Source: Vagococcus jeotgali
GTDB lineage: Bacteria; Bacillota; Bacilli; Lactobacillales; Vagococcaceae
Direction of reading: 5' to 3'
Length of the DNA stretch: 64,000 nucleotides
NCBI RefSeq assembly: GCF_035918315.1
Contig: NZ_CP142146.1
Location: forward strand, 992,001 to 1,056,000
Below are positions 35,577 to 44,178 of the stretch, one piece after another. The position numbers and the translations under genes are program-made. The notes beneath the pieces were generated by a model. It searched no databases. It had not been told where the DNA came from and saw nothing but the letters and a program-made list of their open reading frames with translations. Position 1 is the stretch's first letter, and every line of letters begins with the position of its first letter.

Positions 35577-36035
35577 CTATTTATTATCATGTCGTTGTAA
35601 AACTAATTCGGAAAACTCCCCATATTGATTAAGTTCTAATAAATCAAATCGTTTAACTCCCTCATCTTGTGTAAACAAAGGAATACCATTTCCTAATAAA
35701 ACAGGCGCAATTTGAAGGGTCATTGTGTCTACCATACCTGCATCTAGTAACGGTTTTAATATCTTATTACCTCCTACAAGCCAAACATTTTTGTCTTTTG
35801 GTAAATGTGAAATAAATTCAACAATGTCACTTGATACTACTTCAAAAGCTTTAGAACTAATGATTTTACTTGTTGAAAAAACATAATTTTTAGTTGTTGA
35901 ATAAATACTATCTCGGTTTTCTAATTTCTCAATTGCTGAAAACGTCTTACTTCCCATAATTGTGATATCCATCTTTTTATAAAAATCGTCATAACCAGTA
36001 TCTGTCACTGATCCAGTTTCATAAAGCCAAGACAA
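35577..36035 (-). CDS. RibD C-terminal/dihydrofolate reductase-like protein, start uncertain
   Basis: The frame encodes a YwjB/YyaP-type reductase-like domain: TIMGSKTFSAI, NVWLVGGNKILKPLLDAGMVD and QIAPVLLGNGIPLF. From the TTG at 36035 the protein has 152 residues but lacks the conserved first strand. In-frame sequence upstream encodes that strand (YFYGCISLDGYLADKNHN), but no ATG, GTG or TTG stands between it and a stop; an AAGGAG lies almost against it. So the start codon seems to be lost, or a rare ATT near 36101 is used. The native substrate of this family is mostly unknown. Confidence 0.72.
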   Translation of the reverse strand: MSWLYETGSVTDTGYDDFYKKMDITIMGSKTFSAIEKLENRDSIYSTTKNYVFSTSKIISSKAFEVVSSDIVEFISHLPKDKNVWLVGGNKILKPLLDAGMVDTMTLQIAPVLLGNGIPLFTQDEGVKRFDLLELNQYGEFSELVLQRHDNK

Positions 36036-36126
36036 ATTATGATTCTTGTCTGCTAGATATCCGTCTAAAGATATACACCCGTAAAAATAAATACTCCTTA
36101 CCTAACACCTCTTAATTTTTTATAAC

Positions 36127-37200
36127 CGCCGATTGTAAAATTAAGCTAGACAAATAAAAAAATCATTTGTGATACACTCAAATTGTCCAAATTGTATTTC
36201 CGACGAAAGAAAACAAGGAGAGTGATCACAAATGACCTATATACATCTTACTACAGACGAGCTTGTTTTAATAGAATCTTATTATCACCAAGCTAAAAAA
36301 GTTAAACATGTTGCTGATACTTTAAAAAGATCAAGACAAACTATTTATAATGTTTACAACGCTTTAAATGAGGGATTATCTATTCTAGATTACTATCAAA
36401 GATACAAAAAAAATAAAAAGAAATGTGGAAGGCGTCCTATTTCTTTACCTGATAATGAAACAAAATATATTCAAAACAAAGTGGCTCAAGGATGGACTCC
36501 TGACGTGATTATCGGTCGTGCTGAGATTTCTATTTCTTGTTCTGTTCGGACACTTTATAGATTGTTCTCGCGTGAATCTTTTGATTCCACAACTTTATCA
36601 ATGAAAGGTAAAAGAAAACCTAATGGGCATAAAGAAAAACGAGGTAAACAAGCATTTAAACGAACCATTCATCAGAGAGACGCTGAGCATAACGAGTTTC
36701 AAAGTGAATTTGGTCACCTAGAAGGTGACACTATTGTTGGGAAAAATCATAAAAGTGCTGTTATTACATTAGTTGAAAGGTTATCAAAAGTTATTATTAC
36801 CTTAAAGCCAACAGGGAGACACGCTATAGATATTGAGAATAGCTTAAATGAATGGTTAAAAAAATGCCCTAATCACTTGTTTAAATCTATCACATTTGAT
36901 TGTGGCAAAGAATTTTCTAACTGGAAATCTATCAGTAACTTAAATGATATTGATATCTACTTTGCTGACCCTGGTACACCTTCACAACGAGGTTTAAATG
37001 AAAATTCTAATGGGCTATTGCGTAAGGATGGATTGCCTAAGAAAATGGATTTCAACGAAGTTGATGAATCTTTCATTCAATCTGTTGCATCCAAAAGAAA
37101 TAATATTCCTAGAAAATCATTAAACTATAAAACACCATTAGAAGTATTTTTGAGCTATGTAGACAATGACATTTTGTCTAGCTTAATTTGACAAATGAAA
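36127..37200 (+). mobile_element. IS30-family element, type F copy 2
   Basis: It is 1074 bp, identical in length and ends to copy 1, with its own 3-bp duplication AAC (36124-36126 and 37201-37203). It sits in the gap between the reductase-like gene and the ABC permease, and breaks no gene visibly. Confidence 0.92.
36232..37191 (+). CDS. IS30-family transposase (type F copy 2)
   Basis: A 319-residue transposase with the same motifs as copy 1 (AKKVKHVADTLKRSRQTIYN, FGHLEGDTIVG, FDCGKEFSNW, RGLNENSNGLL). It has Ser where copy 1 has Pro in TTL-x-MKGK. Intact, so either copy could move the pair. Confidence 0.95.
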   Translation: MTYIHLTTDELVLIESYYHQAKKVKHVADTLKRSRQTIYNVYNALNEGLSILDYYQRYKKNKKKCGRRPISLPDNETKYIQNKVAQGWTPDVIIGRAEISISCSVRTLYRLFSRESFDSTTLSMKGKRKPNGHKEKRGKQAFKRTIHQRDAEHNEFQSEFGHLEGDTIVGKNHKSAVITLVERLSKVIITLKPTGRHAIDIENSLNEWLKKCPNHLFKSITFDCGKEFSNWKSISNLNDIDIYFADPGTPSQRGLNENSNGLLRKDGLPKKMDFNEVDESFIQSVASKRNNIPRKSLNYKTPLEVFLSYVDNDILSSLI

Positions 37201-37254
37201 AACTGTATCTTAGCTTTGAACGTTCAAAAAGTAAACTGATATTCTCAGATAATA

Positions 37255-38019
37255 TTATAATGATTTTTTATTAAATTGTGTAATACTTGTATAGATCAGT
37301 AGGATAATTAATATCAAGGTGACTACGATAGGCTGTATGGTATCAAGCACTGATATGTCTTGTTGAATAAGTGGGGTTGGCCATAGTGAAAGATTAACAG
37401 GATTAAATGCTCTAATCCTCGGTACAACATTTAGAAGCATCATTGCTAAAAAGAATAGCCCCATTATAAAAAACACACCAGAAGTCTGGTTAATCATTAC
37501 TGATGCAAATAACATAATAGTAATGAAAAGTACAGTAAACAACCACAATAAACCCAACGCTAGAATAAGATGCTCAATTGGCTCGTAGGAAAAATAGATT
37601 AAACCATAGATAAAAGTAATCCCACTAGATAATAGATAACCTATTGTAAACACTATGATTGCGATGAGCCATTTAAAAATAAGTATTTTCCATCTAGATA
37701 ACCCTTTTGTAATAGGCAAAATCAATGTTCCCTTTTCATATTCATAAGTTAGAGTTGAACTATAAATAATTAGAACTAATAAAATCCCAATTTGTCCCAC
37801 ATTTTTAAAAAATTGAATCCATATATCAGATAAAATTGGTTGAGGTATGACACTAGCTAGCTCTTCTGAGACAACTAAAGATATAATTTGTGGTGTAAAT
37901 TTTGCTGTGAAGACATTAAGTAATCCAAATAAACAAAAAACAGATACAATAAGTAAAAATTTATATGATTTTATGGATTCTGTCCATTCTTTTTTTAAAC
38001 AGATAGTAAACTGTCTCAT
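37255..38019 (-). CDS. ABC-2 type transporter permease
   Basis: A 254-residue membrane protein with six predicted helices, for example FLLIVSVFCLFGLLNVF, IGILLVLIIYSSTLTYEYEKG and LILALGLLWLFTVLFITIMLF. The EYEKGTLILPITKGLSRWKI stretch is the usual cytoplasmic loop of ABC-2 permeases that contacts the ATPase. Its start overlaps the ATPase stop by 4 bp. The last gene of the GntR-controlled operon. Substrate is unknown; related YtrBCDEF-type systems are linked to cell-wall-active drugs and acetoin. Confidence 0.88.
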   Translation of the reverse strand: MRQFTICLKKEWTESIKSYKFLLIVSVFCLFGLLNVFTAKFTPQIISLVVSEELASVIPQPILSDIWIQFFKNVGQIGILLVLIIYSSTLTYEYEKGTLILPITKGLSRWKILIFKWLIAIIVFTIGYLLSSGITFIYGLIYFSYEPIEHLILALGLLWLFTVLFITIMLFASVMINQTSGVFFIMGLFFLAMMLLNVVPRIRAFNPVNLSLWPTPLIQQDISVLDTIQPIVVTLILIILLIYTSITQFNKKSL

Positions 38020-38924
38020 CTTATCACCTCTATCAAAACATCTTCTAGATGGGCTTCGTAAACACTAATGCTGTCTGAAAAAACATCTTTCTTAACAAAA
38101 TATTGAAATAATTCTTGTTGCATTTGATAAATATCATCAGTAACTAACTCAATATGATAATTCGTCTTTCCCTTTTTAAAAGGAAACAACTCGCACAATT
38201 CACCAATCAAATGAAATGACTCCTTTGAAAAAATAATTTCTATCGTTTGAGAACGATATGTTTTTAAAAAATCAGATCTAGATAAATCAAGTTTTATTTC
38301 ATGGTTATGTAAAATAATAAACCGGTCACATATTTTCTCTATATCAGAAATAATATGAGTTGAAAAAATAATCGTCGTTTCTTGTTTGACTGACTCTAGT
38401 ATACTGAGAATGTCTTGCCTTCCAATCGGATCTAAGGCTGATGTTGGCTCGTCGCAAATCAATAGTTTTGGACGATTAAATAAAGCTTGAGCTACACCAA
38501 GACGTTGTTTCATTCCTCTAGAAAAACTTTTGATTTTCTGGTTACTATCATTTAGACCTACTAATACTAAAAGCTCATCCACTCGTTTATTAATATCGCT
38601 TTCTGAGCTAACAGCAATACCTCCGCAAAATACTAAATATTCTCTAGCTGTCATATAGTCATAAAATTCTGGAACATCTGGTAAATAACCTATAAATTGA
38701 TTTGTTTTATTATGCCCATAAGTTACCAGCTCATTGCAAACGGTAATCTGGCCACTATCTATTTTTAATAATCCAATGATGAGCTTCATTAGAGTCGTTT
38801 TTCCTGCCCCATTTTCTCCAATCAATCCAACAATGTCACCTTTATTTATTGAAAAAGAAACATCTTCTAATATTGGCTGACTATCAAATGATTTATTGAG
38901 GTGTTTAACTTCTAGAATAGACAA
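38016..38924 (-). CDS. ABC transporter ATP-binding protein
   Basis: A 302-residue ATPase: Walker A LIGENGAGKTTLMK, signature FSRGMKQRLGVAQ and Walker B LLICDEPTSALDP with the H-loop IIFSTHIISD. The C-terminal 80 residues form the regulatory extension seen in DrrA/YtrB-like ATPases. It overlaps the permease gene and follows the PLDc_N gene by 3 bp, so the three are co-translated. Appears intact. Confidence 0.95.
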   Translation of the reverse strand: MSILEVKHLNKSFDSQPILEDVSFSINKGDIVGLIGENGAGKTTLMKLIIGLLKIDSGQITVCNELVTYGHNKTNQFIGYLPDVPEFYDYMTAREYLVFCGGIAVSSESDINKRVDELLVLVGLNDSNQKIKSFSRGMKQRLGVAQALFNRPKLLICDEPTSALDPIGRQDILSILESVKQETTIIFSTHIISDIEKICDRFIILHNHEIKLDLSRSDFLKTYRSQTIEIIFSKESFHLIGELCELFPFKKGKTNYHIELVTDDIYQMQQELFQYFVKKDVFSDSISVYEAHLEDVLIEVIR

Positions 38925-38927
38925 TAA

Positions 38928-39140
38928 TTAGCCCTCCTTTTCTAAAATAAAGTAACTAATTGGACCTAAAAATTGAAAAAGAATGACAATGATAAGCCAA
39001 GCATACTTATTTAAATAACGAAATTGTTTTTGCTTGATTATTTTTCTAATCGCTATAATCATTAATACCAATTGAATGATGAGAATAGGTATTAAAAAAG
39101 GTAGCATAGATATAAAGTCATTTGCTGATAAAGTATTCAT
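38928..39140 (-). CDS. PLDc_N domain small membrane protein
   Basis: A 70-residue protein with two membrane helices (FLIPILIIQLVLMIIAI and YAWLIIVILFQFLGPISYFIL) separated by a basic loop. The WLIIVILFQFLGPISYF end is the PLDc_N signature found in short proteins beside ABC transporters in GntR-regulated operons. Starts after AAAAGGAGTTGG. Now cut off from the operon promoter by IS256 D1, 33 bp upstream, so expression may depend on read-out from that element. Confidence 0.85.
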   Translation of the reverse strand: MNTLSANDFISMLPFLIPILIIQLVLMIIAIRKIIKQKQFRYLNKYAWLIIVILFQFLGPISYFILEKEG

Positions 39141-39172
39141 TGGTAATTACCAACTCCTTTTAAAAAATTATG

Positions 39173-40500
39173 GATAGGGTAAAATATTTTGTGTAAATAG
39201 AAATTTAGGGTAGAAAAAGAGAAAGTCCATTCTGTAAAATTAAAGTTACGACACAGAAATTTTATAGGAGGACTTTCTCATGACTCATTTTACTACAGAA
39301 ATAATGGAAACACTAATTAATAAAGGTGATTTAGATGATTTATTTCGTCGTCATTTAGAACTCGCTATCAACTCATTATTACAGGCTGAATTAACAGCGT
39401 TTCTTGACTACGAAAAGTATGATAGAGCTGGATTTAATTCAGGTAATTCCCGCAATGGGAATTACTCACGTTCATTTAAAACAGAATATGGAGAATTAAA
39501 TTTGGTGATTCCTAGAGATAGAAATGGAGAATTTTCCCAACAAACATTACCAGCCTATAAAAGAACCAATGATTCCTTAGAAACTACTATTATTCAGCTA
39601 TTTAAAAAAGGGATCACTATGTCTGAAATCTCTGATCTAATTGAAAAAATGTATGGTCATTATTACACACCACAAACTATTTCAAACATGAGTAAAATCG
39701 TATCTGAAGATGTTTTGGCTTTTAAAGAAAGAACTTTAGAAGCTAAATACTCAGTCATTTTTATGGATGCTACTCATATTCCTTTAAAGAGACAAACCGT
39801 ATCAAAAGAAGCCGTTTATATTGTGATAGGCATTCGATTGGATGGAACCAAAGAGGTTCTAGGATTTACTATTGCTCCAACCGAATCTGCTTATGTTTGG
39901 AAAGAGATACTTCAAGATTTAAAAGATCGTGGTTTAGAAGAGGTTTTATTAGTTGTAACTGATGGTTTAAGTGGTATTCACGATAGTATCCATAGTGTCT
40001 ATCCAAATGCTCAATTTCAACAATGTTGTGTCCATATCTCTAGAAATATTGCTCATAAGGTTCGTGTTAGTGATCGACAAGAAGTCTGTAATGATTTCAA
40101 ATTGGTTTATCAAGCAGCTTCAAAAGAAGAAGCTATGAATCAAATAAGTTTTATGATAGATAAATGGAAAAAGCAGTATCCACGAGTAGTTAAATTACTC
40201 TTGAATCCTGCTATATTAACTTTCTATAACTTCCCACCATCAATCAGAAGAACTATCTACTCAACTAACTTGATTGAGGGATTTAATAAACAGTTAAAAA
40301 AATATACAAAGAGAAAAGAACAATTTCCTAATGAAGAATCTCTGGAGAGATTCCTTGTTTCTCAGTTCAATGAATATAACCAAAAATTTTTAGGCAGAGT
40401 ACATAAAGGATTTAAGGAAATACAAGATACATTAGAATCAATGTTTTAACTTAAAAAAATGGAATGGATTTTCCATTTACACATAATTCTTGACGCAACC
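39173..40500 (+). mobile_element. IS256-family element D, copy 1
   Basis: It is 1.33 kb with 28-bp imperfect terminal repeats sharing GTGTAAAT, flanked by the 8-bp duplication AAATTATG (39165-39172 and 40501-40508). The insertion lies at the very stop codon of the DUF1648 gene and separates it from PLDc_N and the ABC genes. Confidence 0.95.
39280..40449 (+). CDS. IS256-family transposase (D copy 1)
   Basis: A 389-residue Mutator-type transposase. It has LQAELTAFLDYEKYD and NGNYSRSFKTEYGELNLVIPRDRN; the core has VIFMDATHIPLKRQ (Asp), VTDGLSGIHDSIHSVYPNAQFQ (Asp), CCVHISRNIAHKV and YSTNLIEGFNKQLKK (Glu). The protein is the same as in copy 3 at 59824-60993. The ATG follows TATAGGAGGACTTTCTC. 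Intact. Confidence 0.96.
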   Translation: MTHFTTEIMETLINKGDLDDLFRRHLELAINSLLQAELTAFLDYEKYDRAGFNSGNSRNGNYSRSFKTEYGELNLVIPRDRNGEFSQQTLPAYKRTNDSLETTIIQLFKKGITMSEISDLIEKMYGHYYTPQTISNMSKIVSEDVLAFKERTLEAKYSVIFMDATHIPLKRQTVSKEAVYIVIGIRLDGTKEVLGFTIAPTESAYVWKEILQDLKDRGLEEVLLVVTDGLSGIHDSIHSVYPNAQFQQCCVHISRNIAHKVRVSDRQEVCNDFKLVYQAASKEEAMNQISFMIDKWKKQYPRVVKLLLNPAILTFYNFPPSIRRTIYSTNLIEGFNKQLKKYTKRKEQFPNEESLERFLVSQFNEYNQKFLGRVHKGFKEIQDTLESMF

Positions 40501-40503
40501 AAA

Positions 40504-41549
40504 TTATGTTGTGATAAACACAAGTAAGATACTAAACAAAATAATCCCAATAATAAATACCCAACTTTTTCATGAAGCAAAATTAACAGTTAACCCAAAT
40601 CCCATCCGTTTTTCCACCCAAACTGAAGGGTCTTGTGGGTTATAGTAAAACACCCCCAATTTCCAAAACTTATCGTCATCATAGTACTGGTCTTTACTTT
40701 TATCATGATTTAAACGACTACCAGACTGTCCGTAAAAAAACATAGTTCCGATGATAACAGCAAATAGAATAAACAAATCAATAAAAATAAATTTTTCTAA
40801 TGTAACATAGGTTAAAAATGGCACAACACTTGTTAGTTGGATAGCTAGAAATAAAGTTTGAATGAGTATCCCCATAACTAAGTTTAAGTAAGATGACATA
40901 CGTCGGTATTTTTGACTATTTTTTGCAGAGATAACGCCAGTGACTCGCTGTTTTCCCTTTTTAAAAGCTTCATTAGCGATGACTAAAGTTACCATGACGA
41001 ATATTTGAACGATAATCAAGCTATAAATACTACTCCAGCTTTTTGGAACAATGCGATTAGGTTCACCGTCAAACCCCCACTGCATAATGATTTCTTTAGG
41101 AATCATGTCTAGATGACTAATTGTCATATAAAGAGTCATACCAATAATAATTAGCTGACTTATCACAATTAGTGAAGTAGGGACCATATTTAATTTTTTT
41201 CTAAAATTTAAATCAATTGGAATGGTCGAACTTGTTGTATCACCATGTTCTAAAGCTTTCTTTTTTATTAGTAGCATTTGTTGGTAATTATAAAAATACA
41301 TACCACTAGCCACTAACAATTGTAAAATAATAAAAATTAAAAACCAAATAGTGAATTGTTGCTCATCAATACTTGGTAAATGAAATAATCTTAAAGAGAT
41401 AAGAGATAAAACAAAACCCAATCCCATATTAATTAAGCTATACCGTTTTTTAGCCTGTGTGACTTCTTTTTTGTTTAATACATCAATTGGCAATGTGACA
41501 CCAAACATAATACTTTGTGGTATTAAAAAGGGAGAGTCATGCTAAATAG
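40504..41549 (-). pseudogene. DUF1648/SdpI-like membrane protein, 3' part
   Basis: This carries most of a DUF1648/DUF5808-type integral membrane protein with eight or so helices (LINMGLGFVLSLISLRLF, WFLIFIILQLLVASGMYFY, PTSLIVISQLIIIGMTLYM, then DMIPKEIIMQWGFDGEPNRIVPKSW, the DUF1648 motif). It ends at TGA 40570, yet the frame continues after that stop with a full membrane helix (SWVFIIGIILFSILLVFIT) to TAA 40504: a nonsense mutation. The first 16 codons are beyond the IS256 D2 insertion. Doubly inactivated. SdpI-like proteins give immunity to toxic peptides in some cases. Confidence 0.85.
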
Positions 41550-42877
41550 GGTTGCGTCAAGAATTATGTGTAAATGGAAAATCCATTCCATTTTTTTAAG
41601 TTAAAACATTGATTCTAATGTATCTTGTATTTCCTTAAATCCTTTATGTACTCTGCCTAAAAATTTTTGGTTATATTCATTGAACTGAGAAACAAGGAAT
41701 CTCTCCAGAGATTCTTCATTAGGAAATTGTTCTTTTCTCTTTGTATATTTTTTTAACTGTTTATTAAATCCCTCAATCAAGTTAGTTGAGTAGATAGTTC
41801 TTCTGATTGATGGTGGGAAGTTATAGAAAGTTAATATAGCAGGATTCAAGAGTAATTTAACTACTCGTGGATACTGCTTTTTCCATTTATCTATCATAAA
41901 ACTTATTTGATTCATAGCTTCTTCTTTTGAAGCTGCTTGATAAACCAATTTGAAATCATTACAGACTTCTTGTCGATCACTAACACGAACCTTATGAGCA
42001 ATATTTCTAGAGATATGGACACAACATTGTTGAAATTGAGCATTTGGATAGACACTATGGATGCTATCGTGAATACCGTTTAAACCATCAGTTACAACTA
42101 ATAAAACCTCTTCTAAACCACGGTCTTTTAGGTCTTGAAGTATCTCTTTCCAAATGTAGGCAGATTCAGTTGGAGCAATAGTAAATCCTAGAACTTCTTT
42201 GGTTCCATCTAACCGGATACCAATTACTATGTAAATAGCTTCTTTTGCTACGGTTTTCCTTTTTACTGGAATATGAGTAGCATCCATAAAAATAACTGAG
42301 TATTTAGCCTCTAAAGTTCTTTCTTTAAAAGCTAAAACATCTTCAGATACAATTTTACTTATGTTTGAAATAGTTTGTGGCGTGTAATAATGACCATACA
42401 TCTTTTCAATTAAATCAGAGATTTCAGACATCGTTATTCCTTTTTGAAATAGCTGAATAATAGTCGTTTCTAAAGAGTCATTGGTTCTTTTATAAGCAGG
42501 TAATGTTTGTTGAGAAAACTCACCATTCCTATCTCTAGGGATTACTAAATTTAGTTCTCCATACTCCGTTTTAAATGAACGTGAATAATTCCCATTTCGG
42601 GAATTACCTGAATTAAATCCAGATCTATCATATTTTTCATAGTCAAGAAATGCTGTCAGTTCAGCTTTTAATAATGAATTAATAGCTAGCTCTAGATGAT
42701 GGCGAAACAAATCATCCAAATCACCTTTATTGATTAGTGTTTCCATAATTTCTGTAGTAAAATTATTCATGAGAAAGTCCTCCTATAAAATTTTTGTGTG
42801 GTAACTTTAATTTTACAGAATGGACTTTCTTTTTTTCTACCCTAAATTTCTATTTACACAAAATATTTTACGCTATC
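41550..42877 (-). mobile_element. IS256-family element D, copy 2
   Basis: It is 1328 bp, reversed relative to copy 1, flanked by the 8-bp duplication CTAAATAG (41542-41549 and 42878-42885). The terminal repeat reads GATAGCG where copies 1 and 3 have GATAGGG; the scrap at 5014-5033 matches this version. It splits the DUF1648 gene after codon 16. Confidence 0.95.
41601..42770 (-). CDS. IS256-family transposase (D copy 2)
   Basis: A 389-residue transposase, slightly diverged from copies 1 and 3 (for example MNNFTTEIM at the start, LFRHHLELA, VKRKTVAKEAIYI, VTDGLNGIHD). All DDE motifs are kept: VIFMDATHIP, VTDGLNGIH and STNLIEGFNKQ. It therefore represents an older or separate lineage of the same element. 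Intact. Confidence 0.96.
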   Translation of the reverse strand: MNNFTTEIMETLINKGDLDDLFRHHLELAINSLLKAELTAFLDYEKYDRSGFNSGNSRNGNYSRSFKTEYGELNLVIPRDRNGEFSQQTLPAYKRTNDSLETTIIQLFQKGITMSEISDLIEKMYGHYYTPQTISNISKIVSEDVLAFKERTLEAKYSVIFMDATHIPVKRKTVAKEAIYIVIGIRLDGTKEVLGFTIAPTESAYIWKEILQDLKDRGLEEVLLVVTDGLNGIHDSIHSVYPNAQFQQCCVHISRNIAHKVRVSDRQEVCNDFKLVYQAASKEEAMNQISFMIDKWKKQYPRVVKLLLNPAILTFYNFPPSIRRTIYSTNLIEGFNKQLKKYTKRKEQFPNEESLERFLVSQFNEYNQKFLGRVHKGFKEIQDTLESMF

Positions 42878-42927
42878 CTAAATAGAACACCAATAAATAA
42901 AAACATCATACTCATTATATTAATCAT
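42878..42927 (-). pseudogene. DUF1648-like membrane protein, 5' part
   Basis: The ATG at 42927 overlaps the end of the GntR gene. It encodes MINIMSMMFLFIGVLF before IS256 D2. Joined through one CTAAATAG copy, it continues SMTLPFLIPQSIMFGVTLP in frame with the 3' part, which proves the reading frame and the insertion point. Confidence 0.85.
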
Positions 42928-43300
42928 TCATATCACCTAACCTTAAATCTTCTTGACCATGTCTTATTAACTCATCAATATCAATATTGTAAACTGATGC
43001 ATCAATTAATAATCCGTAAATGGTTTGTTTTATCTGTTCAACATATTCTTCATTAGGCTCTGCTGGTACAGTAGAGCTTATTTTAAACCCCTTTTTTTCT
43101 TTGACAACTATCCCCTCATCAGCTAATAATTTGTAAGCTTTATTGACAGTATGGAGGTTAATACCAATATCTCCTGCTAAACTCCTAACACTAGGTAATT
43201 CATCTCCAGGTATGAACTCCTCCATTAAAATAGCATGTTTTATCTGATAAATAAGTTGTGTGTATATTGGTACAAGACTCTTTGTATCAATATAAATCAT
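42920..43300 (-). CDS. GntR-family regulator, YtrA type
   Basis: AAAGGGGG upstream sets the start at the ATG 43300 (not 43354), giving 126 residues: MIYIDTKSLVPIYTQLIYQI, the winged helix with LPSVRSLAGDIGINLHTVNKAYKLLADEGIV, and a short helical C-terminus of about 50 residues without an effector domain, as in the YtrA subfamily. Such regulators repress ABC operons that respond to cell-wall stress. The gene heads the operon of DUF1648, PLDc_N and ABC genes, and two palindromes lie in its leader. Confidence 0.93.
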   Translation of the reverse strand: MIYIDTKSLVPIYTQLIYQIKHAILMEEFIPGDELPSVRSLAGDIGINLHTVNKAYKLLADEGIVVKEKKGFKISSTVPAEPNEEYVEQIKQTIYGLLIDASVYNIDIDELIRHGQEDLRLGDMND

Positions 43301-43321
43301 AACGGTTCCCCCTTTCGTTAT
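43299..43321. promoter_or_regulatory. Second operator-like palindrome, overlapping the gntR ribosome site
   Basis: ATAACGG and CGTTAT arms are separated by the GGAGG-complement stretch CCCCC. The arms equal those of the palindrome at 43331-43347. A regulator bound here would cover the ribosome site and start region; that is inference. Confidence 0.5.
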
Positions 43322-43325
43322 ATAT

Positions 43326-43354
43326 ATACTATAACGGTTTTCGTTATATATCAA
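43326..43354 (-). promoter_or_regulatory. gntR operon promoter with operator palindrome in its spacer
   Basis: Minus strand -35 TTGATA (43354-43349), 17-bp spacer, -10 TAGTAT (43331-43326). The spacer is almost exactly the palindrome ATAACGAAAACCGTTAT (43347-43331). Its position between -35 and -10 is what a repressor site should look like, and its arms recur at 43299-43321. Binding by the adjacent GntR protein is inferred. Confidence 0.75.
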
Positions 43355-43380
43355 CTATAACAAAAATGGGCTAGCAATAG

Positions 43381-43424
43381 AAAAAACACCATTTATCAAC
43401 CATCAAATGGTTAATAAATAGTGT
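43381..43424 (-). terminator. Terminator of the BI-1 gene
   Basis: ACACTATTTATTAACCAT pairs with ATGGTTGATAAATGGTGT on the minus strand and is followed by TTTTTC. Confidence 0.9.
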
Positions 43425-43449
43425 GTCAAATTTATATTATTATAGTTTA

Positions 43450-44136
43450 TTAATCTCTACCAAAAATTCTAACAAGTGACAAGAACAAGTTAACAATATC
43501 TAAGTAAAGTGTTAAAGCGCAATAAATAGCTAAGCCTGATGCGCCCTTATCACCGTACTCATTATAGATGGCTTTAATCTTTTGATTATCTGTAGCAATT
43601 AAACCTGAGAAAATAACAACCATTGCTAACGTGATAAAGTAATCAACTGGTGCACTTTTTAGTAGAAAGGCATTTAATAAAATACCAATAATCACACCAA
43701 TAACTAAACTACGTAAAGCATAACCAATACCACTTAAATCTTTTTTAGTAAAGATACCAATAAGTGACATGGCGATAAACATAGCTGAAGCTGTAACAAA
43801 AGCACGGATTATAGCGCCTTGGGAATACATGGCTAGTGTCATAGAAATTGTAATACCTGTTAAAACAGAGTACGCTATAAAACCAACTAATGATTTTGAT
43901 GAGTCAGAAAAAGCAGTTTTTCCTAGATAAACGACTAATCCTAACTGAACAATCCATAGTCCCCAAAATAATAAGGGGTTACTTAAAATAGCCGGTAAAA
44001 CGGTCGCTCTAAGTGGAATTAAAACAACATATGATGTAGCAGCACTGATTGCAAGTCCTAAACCTAGAAAGCCGTAAACCTTGCTGTAAAACTTAGTTAT
44101 GCCACTTGTTTTTTCAACAACTGGATTTTGATTCAT
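43450..44136 (-). CDS. Bax inhibitor-1/YccA family membrane protein
   Basis: A 228-residue protein with seven membrane helices, beginning after GITKFYSKVYGFLGLGLAISA. The conserved features are LSGIGYALRSLVIGVIIGILL and the C-terminal ALTLYLDIVNLFLSLVRIFG with the Asp pair used as pH sensor in B. subtilis YetJ. Family members conduct calcium in a pH-dependent way. It is transcribed alone and lies between murC and the gntR operon. Confidence 0.93.
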   Translation of the reverse strand: MNQNPVVEKTSGITKFYSKVYGFLGLGLAISAATSYVVLIPLRATVLPAILSNPLLFWGLWIVQLGLVVYLGKTAFSDSSKSLVGFIAYSVLTGITISMTLAMYSQGAIIRAFVTASAMFIAMSLIGIFTKKDLSGIGYALRSLVIGVIIGILLNAFLLKSAPVDYFITLAMVVIFSGLIATDNQKIKAIYNEYGDKGASGLAIYCALTLYLDIVNLFLSLVRIFGRD

Positions 44137-44178
44137 AAATAAACCTCTTTCTTAAATAAAATAATGGTCAATTAAATA

